64,000 nucleotides of DNA. It comes from Marinobacter halotolerans. Its GTDB lineage: Bacteria > Pseudomonadota > Gammaproteobacteria > Pseudomonadales > Oleiphilaceae. The stretch lies in the NCBI RefSeq assembly GCF_008795985.1, contig NZ_VMHP01000001.1, positions 1,302,001 to 1,366,000 of the forward strand, read 5' to 3'. A program made the position numbers and the translations under genes. Numbering within the stretch: position 1 is the first letter of the stretch; each line of letters starts with the position of its first letter. A model generated the notes under the pieces. It searched no databases. It was given only the letters and a program-made list of their open reading frames with translations, and was not told where the DNA came from. Positions 1 to 7,156 of the stretch are shown piece by piece.

Positions 1-154
1 TGTGTTTCTCCGGCGCGTCCGGCCACAGGCTGCGGGCGATATTGTCGGCATTCACCAGGGGAATCTTGCGGCGCGCCAGGAAGCGCTGGTAGAAAGTGGT
101 CTTTCCGGCACCGTTCCCGCCAATCAGCAGCCAGAGCTCAGGCTGCGTCGTCAC
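1..154 (-). CDS. Zeta-toxin-like P-loop kinase, N-terminal fragment cut by window edge
   Basis: The first 51 residues are visible and the rest lies beyond the window. A Walker A motif, GGNGAGKT, sits at residues 12-19, followed by a stretch (PLVNADNIA) like the start of zeta toxins, which phosphorylate UDP-N-acetylglucosamine or related substrates. The GTG start at 154 overlaps the 3' end of the antitoxin gene by 17 bases, so the two are translationally coupled in the usual antitoxin-first order. Toxicity and substrate cannot be judged from this fragment; a generic AAA/shikimate-kinase-like ATPase is the alternative. Confidence 0.75.
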   Translation of the reverse strand, partial: MTTQPELWLLIGGNGAGKTTFYQRFLARRKIPLVNADNIARSLWPDAPEKH

Positions 155-551
155 GACTGCTCAGTGCTTCAAAGCGCCCGTTGCGGAATTGCCCTACTTC
201 CCGGGAACCGTCTGGATAAACCGCCTCCAGATAGCCCGGCTTCGCTTCAGACGCCTGATACACCGTGCGCCCCCGGGCAATCGAGCGGCCCAGTTCACCG
301 CTTTCGCGGGCCCGATCCACTTCACTCCAGAGGTCTTCACTGGTAACAGACTCGGCCTGCACAGGCTCAACCCGGACCTGGCGAATCCCCTGAACAATCG
401 CAATCAGGTCCTCGGCGCTGACTTCACCGGCCACCGCCCGGCCAATCTCGGCCCAGTACTCGATCTGCTTGGGCGTTGAGCGCCGGTGAACGGCACCCTC
501 GGCTGCGGCATGGCGAACCAGAGTATCATCAAGACGGACAGCAGTTGTCAT
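138..551 (-). CDS. ParD-like antitoxin of a type II toxin-antitoxin pair
   Basis: This 137-residue protein begins MTTAVRLDDTLVRHAA, resembling the ParD-like antitoxin family: a short DNA-binding N-terminus followed by a regulatory and toxin-contacting C-terminus (YPDGSREVGQFRNGRFE near the end). I chose the ATG at 551 over an in-frame TTG 15 bases upstream because GGAGG lies about 6 bases before it. The gene overlaps the downstream zeta-like toxin gene by 17 bases. A perfect palindrome about 50 bases upstream is a likely autoregulatory operator. Family assignment rests on sequence resemblance only. Confidence 0.75.
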   Translation of the reverse strand: MTTAVRLDDTLVRHAAAEGAVHRRSTPKQIEYWAEIGRAVAGEVSAEDLIAIVQGIRQVRVEPVQAESVTSEDLWSEVDRARESGELGRSIARGRTVYQASEAKPGYLEAVYPDGSREVGQFRNGRFEALSSRDDAA

Positions 552-600
552 CGTAGCCTCCTGCAACAGGGCTCAGCATTTGCTACAGACTATCACGGGT

Positions 601-615
601 GTTGCAAATTGCAAC
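601..615. promoter_or_regulatory. Palindromic operator candidate upstream of the antitoxin gene
   Basis: GTTGCAAATTGCAAC is a perfect palindrome with 7-base arms around one central base, 50 bases upstream of the antitoxin ATG. On the minus strand TTGCAA inside it can serve as a -35 element, with TAGTCT 16 bases downstream as a -10. The antitoxin could therefore bind here and block its own promoter, as is usual for type II systems. Binding is inferred. Confidence 0.5.
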
Positions 616-631
616 GACGGATGGCAACCGC

Positions 632-1072
632 TTACCAGGTACCGGTATTTTCCATGCTCGCCCAGGGTTCCTGTGGCGGCAGCGATTCACCCTTCTGGAG
701 CAGCTCGATGGAAATGCCATCCGGCGACCGGATAAACGCCATATGGCCATCCCGGGGCGGTCGATTGATGGTAACGCCATTGGCCTGCAAGTGACTGCAC
801 AACTTGTAGATGTCATCCACCCGGTAGGCCAGATGCCCGAAATTGCGACCGCCGGTGTATTCCTCCGGGTCCCAGTTGTAGGTCAGTTCGATCATTGGAG
901 CCCGGTCTTCCCTGGCCCGGGCCTCGTCTTCCGAAGCGGCGAGGAAGACGAGGGTGAAACGGCCCTTGTCGCTGCTTTTGCGGCTAATCTCGACCATACC
1001 GAGCAGATCACAGAAGAAGTGGAGGGTTTCGTCGAGGTTGCTGACGCGGATCATGGTGTGGAGGTATTGCAT
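632..1072 (-). CDS. gloA: Glyoxalase I family protein (lactoylglutathione lyase)
   Basis: This 146-residue vicinal-oxygen-chelate fold protein carries all four metal ligands at the spacing expected for glyoxalase I: His5 (YLHTMIRV), Glu62 (MIELTYNW), His80 (FGHLAYRV) and Glu123 (SIELLQ). The family converts the hemithioacetal of methylglyoxal and glutathione to S-lactoylglutathione in the cytoplasm. I preferred the ATG at 1072 over the one at 1081 because GGGA sits 8 bases upstream of the former. The gene is monocistronic between the toxin pair and the T6SS module. The short C-terminal tail after residue 130 is slightly longer than in the E. coli enzyme. Confidence 0.85.
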   Translation of the reverse strand: MQYLHTMIRVSNLDETLHFFCDLLGMVEISRKSSDKGRFTLVFLAASEDEARAREDRAPMIELTYNWDPEEYTGGRNFGHLAYRVDDIYKLCSHLQANGVTINRPPRDGHMAFIRSPDGISIELLQKGESLPPQEPWASMENTGTW

Positions 1073-1150
1073 CGTATTCATCCCGTTGAGCGTTGAATTA
1101 TTTCAGTCTGAGACTAAAAACCATAACTCATATATGATGGGATAACCTTG

Positions 1151-1651
1151 TCAGCCGCTCTTCCCGACAACATTATCTTGTATTTTCTCACCTTGGATTA
1201 CCTGAAATTCAGACTGCCTCGTCTCACTCCAAAACAGCCCAACCGAACTACCTGGGTAAATATGAACGTGAAGATAAGAGTCATCCTCACTACGCCCTGG
1301 GATAAGAACTTCCTTTTTCAGATCCTCCGCCCTAATCCCGGCCTCATATTGATTCTGGGTAACACTAAGCTTCCATCTAACATCGACCCTTTCTTTTTCC
1401 AACTGAGCGCAGCATATAACGCCGCTTCCGGTCGAATACCCATTAAACGCAGGTGCATTCCCAACCCAAATCTCACCTACAATCACCTCGGAAATAGGCC
1501 GCACCGTGTGATTGTGCAATACAAAAGCGGTTTCCTCGACGGCAAAAAAATAGTCCCACACAACCGGGCTCCAAATCACCAAAACAATTGCCACTTGCAG
1601 CCAAACAGGCAGTGGATCCAGAACCTTGTTCATTAACCAGCGGCCAATCAT
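1151..1651 (-). CDS. DUF3304 membrane-anchored protein of the T6SS effector module
   Basis: The 166-residue product has one N-terminal hydrophobic segment (about residues 16-35) and a soluble part with a Cys80-Cys81 pair followed by a WKL strand, a pattern I recognise from DUF3304 proteins. These commonly sit at the end of VgrG effector islands and have no established reaction. Its ATG shares a base with the stop of the small ORF before it (TAATG), so it belongs to the same transcript as the effector. An immunity or accessory role is inferred from position only. An alternative ATG lies six codons downstream. Confidence 0.7.
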   Translation of the reverse strand: MIGRWLMNKVLDPLPVWLQVAIVLVIWSPVVWDYFFAVEETAFVLHNHTVRPISEVIVGEIWVGNAPAFNGYSTGSGVICCAQLEKERVDVRWKLSVTQNQYEAGIRAEDLKKEVLIPGRSEDDSYLHVHIYPGSSVGLFWSETRQSEFQVIQGEKIQDNVVGKSG

Positions 1652-1803
1652 TAAGTTTCCTGCTCTATCGAACCTTCGAGTAACTTGCCTAGCGGTTTCT
1701 GAATACTGACTGCGCGTACCCGGGCCCAGGGTTCTGGCAAGCTGGACACCAGCCCTTCGCCCAGGCTGGATCCTCCATGTGGCGGCGATTGGCTCCGGAT
1801 CAA
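1651..1803 (-). CDS. Possible 50-residue ORF between DUF6708 and DUF3304 genes
   Basis: This frame starts with TTG and exactly fills the space between two annotated genes. Its TTGA overlaps the stop of the DUF6708 gene and its TAA shares a base with the next ATG. GAGGGA lies about 13 bases upstream of the TTG, rather far. The peptide is coherent and polar (for example PEPWARVRAVSIQKPLGKLL). It could be a real coupled small protein, or the remains of a longer C-terminus of the DUF6708 protein separated by a frameshift. No family was recognised. Confidence 0.4.
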   Translation of the reverse strand: MIRSQSPPHGGSSLGEGLVSSLPEPWARVRAVSIQKPLGKLLEGSIEQET

Positions 1804-2930
1804 GCGATCATCGATCCCTCACCTGAAAACTCCTCACTGACCTGGGCAAAGATCTCGGTAATCGGCCTTTGCGGATCCGCTTTTTGCAGTTCCAGCACCC
1901 GCCTGCTTTGGCGCTTCAGTTCCTCGCTGGGTCTGGCCCGCTGGTCTTCCGGTAGCGGTTCGGACCACTCCGCCATGGCCCTGGGCAGCGTTTTGCGGCT
2001 CATGCGTTTGATCTTCCTGACCTCCCACTCCACCAGCCGGTTCGGGATGGTCCAGAAGGTCATCAGGTGGTAGAGGTACCAGCCGAGGGTATGGAACCAG
2101 CCCACCTCGCCGGCTTGGCGGCGCTGGTGCAGGCGTGCCTTGGTGTTGCGGAACACTTGTACGCCCTCCCAGGGCGGGTCGTCTGGGCCTTGCAGCTCCA
2201 GCGCGTCCTGTATTTCCTTCAGAGTATGCACCTCATACTCCATATAGGCCCGGATGGCCTCCCAGTTGCTGATAGCCTGAGGCAAGCCGTAAGTCTGGAA
2301 TTCCAGCGTATATTTCTTGCCAGTTTGCGGGTGGAGAAAACCCACTCCGAAGCCGTACTGATGCTGTACACCGTACTCGGTCACCCCTTGGGCCTCGGTC
2401 ACCCAGGCCACCAGTTCCTCCCAGGATACGAAGATTGGCTCCCGGTGACCCTTGGGCACGAAGCATACCTCGCGGCGCTGGCGGTTAAAGCGGGTGGGCA
2501 TAACGGTTTTGAACTTGAGGTGTTGGTGGTACCAAATACCCAGGCTGAGCAGGAGGAAAAATGCCCACGCCCATAAGCCAATCCAGAAACCGGCATCAAA
2601 AATTTGCCAGAACACACGGAAGGCATCGTCCTTGGTGCCAAAATGAAAACCGGCGGCCAAAGCAATCAATGGACCTACAACTGCAGACAACAAAAACAAC
2701 CCAAAAGGGCCGCCAAGAGTGATCTGCCAGCCAAACACCGGTGGTAGCCCCACCCCGAAGTCCAGGTAACGATCATTTATAGTCCCCACCGCACGGCCGT
2801 GGTCTGTAGGCGGCAGGCCGGTGGGCAGGGGCAGAGGGGCCAGGAAGGTGAGCCGACCGCTGGGGAAGCTCTCAACCTTGCCTGCCCTGGGGGCATTGGC
2901 TATATCTACCTCGGGCGTTTCCAGTGTCAT
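1800..2930 (-). CDS. DUF6708 membrane protein, candidate immunity protein
   Basis: This 376-residue protein has two membrane segments (about residues 72-94 and 113-134). After them comes a PTRFNRQRREV motif typical of DUF6708 proteins, and then a soluble domain. Its ATG overlaps the stop of the VasX-like effector gene by 4 bases (ATGA), so effector and DUF6708 protein are made together. A two-segment inner-membrane protein beside a pore-forming effector fits an immunity role, as for the membrane immunity protein TsiV2 with VasX, but that is inference from context. No signal peptide or catalytic motif is visible. Confidence 0.75.
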   Translation of the reverse strand: MTLETPEVDIANAPRAGKVESFPSGRLTFLAPLPLPTGLPPTDHGRAVGTINDRYLDFGVGLPPVFGWQITLGGPFGLFLLSAVVGPLIALAAGFHFGTKDDAFRVFWQIFDAGFWIGLWAWAFFLLLSLGIWYHQHLKFKTVMPTRFNRQRREVCFVPKGHREPIFVSWEELVAWVTEAQGVTEYGVQHQYGFGVGFLHPQTGKKYTLEFQTYGLPQAISNWEAIRAYMEYEVHTLKEIQDALELQGPDDPPWEGVQVFRNTKARLHQRRQAGEVGWFHTLGWYLYHLMTFWTIPNRLVEWEVRKIKRMSRKTLPRAMAEWSEPLPEDQRARPSEELKRQSRRVLELQKADPQRPITEIFAQVSEEFSGEGSMIA

Positions 2931-5900
2931 TGGAAGATATCCAGTTCCATAAAGGGATTGCGTACCTGGTACCAGAAGATCCTGCCCTCCTTATCCTGGG
3001 GAGGTTCCTGGACAGGCGTCACCGGCCAGTCACTGTCTGGCGTCACCTTGAGCATGTACACCTTCTGGGTGTATCGTTCTTTCGAATGCAGGGTATCCAA
3101 CCGAACCATCAGCGCCAGGTCCTGGGTTTCGGGATCCGTACCGCTCTTACTGTGATCCGGTGGCAAGAACGCCAGTTGCAGGTGCCCACTCCCTTCCCGG
3201 ATGTCCAGGTTCGTCAGGATATCATGGGAGCAGCGCACCCAGGTTTCCGGGGTGTCACGGAACCAGCCCGAGCGTTCCGGCCGGATGCGCCAGGCGCTCA
3301 GCCACACTCGCCGGGGTGCCGGCTGGCCCAGGGGCTCTATTAACCCCTCCGGCGTCAGGGCGTGGCAGTTCAGAACCAGTTGGTGCTTACCGTCTTCCTC
3401 TTGCGCCGGGACCTTCTCCAGGCACAGGCTGTTACCGAGCCGGGCGAAAGCCTGCTCGTACTCTGCCAGCGATCCATTGTGGACCTGGCCGGGCTCCCGG
3501 GACCAGGGGGTGGTTTGCAGCCACTGGTCGCGCTCGCTCAGATTGTAGCGGTTGTACAGCCAGGTTCCGCCCAGCTCGAACACGGTGAACACCAACCCGG
3601 CAATGTTCAGGCGGGCGAACAGGCTGGACAGCCGGGTGCCGGCGGTGGCCCAGGCAGCGGCCTTGGCGACATCGTCGCTGGCTCTCACCACGCCCAACCC
3701 CATCTGGACGGACCGGCCAAACCCGTACGCATTGGTCATGGCCAAACCGCCGCTGCCCAGCATACCGAGGGTCGCACCCAATTGCGCCTCAGCATTACCG
3801 GTTCGTACCGCTTCCAGCCAATTGTTGGCATGTTTGTATGTGCCAATGGCGGCACTGATAGCACCCGCGCCGTATGCAAATATTCCCAACCCAACATGCA
3901 GTCGGCCCATCTGGATATGGACCGACTGCACGGCACTGCGCTGCCAAGCCTTAGCCAGGGTTTGGGCCCTAGACACCAAGGCCGTGTCCGATAAGCTCTG
4001 CGCCGCTAGGAAACCGGCACCAGCAGTAGCGAACAGGCTTTCAAAAAACTTGTTAGCAGTCTTGCCACTATTCGTATCAGAGAACACTTCATCTAGAACA
4101 TTCCAGAAGTTCACCGCCTGCGCCACAAACACCAACACACCCAGCCCATCCCCCAGTAGGTTCACCCGTGGCGCCGAGGTCAGGCCCTGGCGGATGTGGC
4201 CCATCACCGTGCCCATCTGCTGCTGGCCTGCGGTGGGAAGTAGCAGGGAGATGCCTGCCCTGCCCGTGTCCGCCGGATCCAGCCTGAGGCCGGTATCGGT
4301 TTCATCCACCGGACTGAGAGCACCGGCAAGGCGCCGGCCCACGGCTCGCTGTTCCTCCCGGGTGGCCTTGAACTCGTCGACGATGCTTTGCGCCCGCTCG
4401 GATTTGTGGCCGTGGGTGGCCTTGGCCACGTCGTGGTCGTGGGTCAGGGTTTCCAACCGTTCGTTCAGCGCCAGAAGTTGTTCCAGGTTCTGGCGAAAGG
4501 TGGTCAGTTCCGGTTCCGAAGCAACGCGGAACTCTACCTCACCGGCCTGGATGGCCTTGAGCATCTTGCCCTTGAAGAAATACGGCAGATCCCGGAACAG
4601 GTCGTCCAGGGACGGTATCCGGTTTGACTCAATGCCTTGGTAAAGCTGTTCCATGGCTTGGGCGATACCTTTTGACACCGCCGGTGCCAGGGTGTCGCCA
4701 ATGGCGGCCGCCTTTGCCTGGATCTGCTGGGAGCGTAACTCAAGGTCCGGCAGGTGTACGGCCTCCACATCGGCTAGGCGACGCGCCCATTCGGCGGCCT
4801 TGGTCACCAGGCTGTAGCCGGCCCCTGCGATACCAAAGTAGGTGGTCGAGGGCTCTGCGTCCGGCGCCTGGGCGGTCTTGGGCAAGGTGTGGAACAGGGG
4901 ATGACTGTACTGGGGGTTCTCCTCCAACCAGGCCAGCACCTTTTCTGCCGCCTCGTCGGAGCGGCAAAGATCCTTCAGGCAGGCATAGTTTAGGTCCAGG
5001 GCCGCCTCCAGTTGCTTCTCGTCCGCCGGGTCGAAATACCAGGCGGCCTGGTGAATGCGGGAATCACACAACAGGTTGGTCCGGTCGTCGGTGATGTCCT
5101 CCAACAACCCTTGCCACCTTGCCAGCTTGGCCCTCTGCGCCGTCATGAAGGCGTCCATACGGGGGCGGTCGATCAGTTCGTTGATGCCACGCTGGCCCAG
5201 TTTGGCGCCGTTGAGCTGGTGATAGTTCTGCAGGTTGAGCTGATTGATGGTGTCGCGGTGCTGCTCGTAGGTTGCTTGCCCCAGGGCATCGATCATGGCC
5301 AATTGTGCCCGGACCAGGGGATTATCCCAGTGGTGATCGCGCAGGTAAGTTTCGGGCCCCATCGGCTGCGGGCCACGGTAATCCTTGCGTACCTCCAGGT
5401 AATCGTAGATGGCCTGGCGCTGTGCCTCGTTGGTGCTCTCGTACAGCTCCTGGAAAGGCTCGCCTCCCGGCCTTTCGCCAGCTGCCTCCAGGGAGTGATC
5501 GTTGATCAGCGTCATGGACTCTATCCATGCCCCCAGCATATAGTCCCGCTCGGTGTGCCCCGGCTCTTCACCACCTTGCGCCCAGTCGCCGATCCAACCC
5601 ACCACATCATCCTGATGCTGGGCCAGGTCCAGCATCACGCCCACGTCGTCCTGCAGCACCAGGCAAAGGCAATCGTCCGGGTCTTCCACGGCCTGCTGCT
5701 TGATCAACTTGCCGAATCGGGTCTTATGGTAGTAGGGCTGGTTCTCCCAATGGTAGGGCTCGCTTTCCTGGACGTGACCCTCTTCGGGGGCATCCGGCGT
5801 ATAGTCTTCGGCAAATTCAGCCACCCATTGTTTGGCCTGTTCGGGCGTCAACAAGTGCTTGCCGCCGCTAAGCGGCGAGGCGCTGGCCAGGTCAATTTCC

Positions 5901-6328
5901 TGCATGAAGTGCGCCCGCTCCTCCTGGCTGTCGAGTACCTGGGCTTTCTTGCGTTCAGTCAGGGGCACATCGGTGAAGCAAACATACAGGGTGTGCTGCT
6001 TCGGGTACTCCAGCTTGCCGTCGTTGTGGCCCGACAATTCACCGTTTTCATGGACGTACTCGTGGAGCTCCCCGGTATTCGCATCCAGCATGTAAAGGTA
6101 GCCATGCCTCAGTAGGCGGTAGCCAAGGGGGCGGGAGGTCAGTGAGTATGGGTAGCCGGGGTCCGTATCAGCTGGTGCAACTTCCACCCGGCCATATCGG
6201 ACGGGCAGCAGGTGCACAGTTTTCAACAGTGGACATGAAGCCGGCTCATCAATGGGGGTGCCTGGCTGTTCCCAGCACGAAAGATCGCTGCTTGCCCGCT
6301 CGTCAGCGGGACGCTGTATCCGTGTCAT
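2927..6328 (-). CDS. VasX-like (BTH_I2691-family) T6SS effector
   Basis: This 1133-residue protein opens with the VasX-type N-terminal region (CPLLKTVHLLPVRYG at about residues 32-46, then GYRLLRHGYLYM), which marks T6SS cargo in the VasX/BTH_I2691 group. A long helical middle follows. Between about residues 725 and 945 lie four or five hydrophobic, glycine-rich segments (e.g. GLGIFAYGAGAISAAIG), consistent with membrane insertion or pore formation in prey. The C-terminal 180 residues are soluble. The gene starts 3 bases after the DUF4123 chaperone gene and overlaps the DUF6708 gene. Membrane attack is inferred from the family and the hydrophobic segments; no enzymatic motif was seen. Confidence 0.85.
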   Translation of the reverse strand: MTRIQRPADERASSDLSCWEQPGTPIDEPASCPLLKTVHLLPVRYGRVEVAPADTDPGYPYSLTSRPLGYRLLRHGYLYMLDANTGELHEYVHENGELSGHNDGKLEYPKQHTLYVCFTDVPLTERKKAQVLDSQEERAHFMQEIDLASASPLSGGKHLLTPEQAKQWVAEFAEDYTPDAPEEGHVQESEPYHWENQPYYHKTRFGKLIKQQAVEDPDDCLCLVLQDDVGVMLDLAQHQDDVVGWIGDWAQGGEEPGHTERDYMLGAWIESMTLINDHSLEAAGERPGGEPFQELYESTNEAQRQAIYDYLEVRKDYRGPQPMGPETYLRDHHWDNPLVRAQLAMIDALGQATYEQHRDTINQLNLQNYHQLNGAKLGQRGINELIDRPRMDAFMTAQRAKLARWQGLLEDITDDRTNLLCDSRIHQAAWYFDPADEKQLEAALDLNYACLKDLCRSDEAAEKVLAWLEENPQYSHPLFHTLPKTAQAPDAEPSTTYFGIAGAGYSLVTKAAEWARRLADVEAVHLPDLELRSQQIQAKAAAIGDTLAPAVSKGIAQAMEQLYQGIESNRIPSLDDLFRDLPYFFKGKMLKAIQAGEVEFRVASEPELTTFRQNLEQLLALNERLETLTHDHDVAKATHGHKSERAQSIVDEFKATREEQRAVGRRLAGALSPVDETDTGLRLDPADTGRAGISLLLPTAGQQQMGTVMGHIRQGLTSAPRVNLLGDGLGVLVFVAQAVNFWNVLDEVFSDTNSGKTANKFFESLFATAGAGFLAAQSLSDTALVSRAQTLAKAWQRSAVQSVHIQMGRLHVGLGIFAYGAGAISAAIGTYKHANNWLEAVRTGNAEAQLGATLGMLGSGGLAMTNAYGFGRSVQMGLGVVRASDDVAKAAAWATAGTRLSSLFARLNIAGLVFTVFELGGTWLYNRYNLSERDQWLQTTPWSREPGQVHNGSLAEYEQAFARLGNSLCLEKVPAQEEDGKHQLVLNCHALTPEGLIEPLGQPAPRRVWLSAWRIRPERSGWFRDTPETWVRCSHDILTNLDIREGSGHLQLAFLPPDHSKSGTDPETQDLALMVRLDTLHSKERYTQKVYMLKVTPDSDWPVTPVQEPPQDKEGRIFWYQVRNPFMELDIFQ

Positions 6329-6331
6329 TGT

Positions 6332-7156
6332 TCATCCTTGATCCAATGGGAGTGTCGTTTCCATCACGGCATTTCTATCGGTTTGTCCTTGCAATGCACC
6401 GAACAGGAACTGCATGATTTCCCGCAAGCTGTTGCAACCGCTTCCAATTGCCTCTTCCATTATTCTCCAGAGTGCCGGGTAGGCATCCCTCAAATCCGGG
6501 CCACCCAACTGGTTGCGCACCGACTCTTCCAGGTTGCTCCATATCTGCAATGCGTCTTTGCGGCGATTGAAGCTTTCGAAAGCACACTTCAAATCAGGCG
6601 AAACCCTCATTTTTCCGGCCTGGTCACCAATGCTTCCTGGTTGAACAGCCGGAGGCTCGACAATATGCCACTGTCTGCTGACACGATCCGGGACAATCAG
6701 TTGATCCACAGCTCTGACTGAAAAACGGGCCAGATTGCCTCCTATCAGTGTCCGAGCCAGCGCCGGATGGGCAATGCGCACCAGTTCATCGTAGCCCGGC
6801 GCCATTTCTACCTGCAGGTGGGACCGCATCCAGCGAGTACAGGTAGCGTGGTCTTTAGCTGAAATCAGCAAGTACCCCTGCTCTTGCTCGGCCCCCTGCT
6901 CCAGAAACCCTTTCAGCACCGGATCTTCCGGCCCGCTGAGCCACACGAGCCAGGGGGACAGGTCTGAAACTGCCTCCCAACGGGTCGAAGCGTACAGGCA
7001 TTCCGCGACAGAGGGCTGACCACCAGCCCACTGGTATATCCTTTCGCCGAGCCCCGGGATAGCGACACCATCCAGCACAAGCCCAACAGGTTGATCGTCG
7101 GGCCAGAAAAGATGTGCAAACGGCGATTCAGAATTAGGCCCACATTCCTGGTTCAT
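6332..7156 (-). CDS. DUF4123 T6SS effector chaperone
   Basis: The 274-residue product matches DUF4123 adaptors (Tec or VasW type), which load a specific effector onto a cognate VgrG tip. Diagnostic stretches are LVLDGVAIPGLGERIYQW near the N-terminus and LSPWLVWLSG at about residues 65-75. The gene overlaps the vgrG stop by 4 bases and is followed 3 bases later by the VasX-like effector gene, the standard vgrG-chaperone-effector order. That order predicts that this protein couples the VgrG at 7153-9258 to the 1133-residue effector. Confidence 0.85.
   Translation of the reverse strand: MNQECGPNSESPFAHLFWPDDQPVGLVLDGVAIPGLGERIYQWAGGQPSVAECLYASTRWEAVSDLSPWLVWLSGPEDPVLKGFLEQGAEQEQGYLLISAKDHATCTRWMRSHLQVEMAPGYDELVRIAHPALARTLIGGNLARFSVRAVDQLIVPDRVSRQWHIVEPPAVQPGSIGDQAGKMRVSPDLKCAFESFNRRKDALQIWSNLEESVRNQLGGPDLRDAYPALWRIMEEAIGSGCNSLREIMQFLFGALQGQTDRNAVMETTLPLDQG

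Noticed and set aside
3552..4643. Long plus-strand reading frames inside T6SS, VgrG, TssM, pckA and other genes
   Set aside because: They are antisense or shifted shadows in GC-rich coding DNA, with low-complexity Arg/Pro/Gly composition and no recognisable domains.
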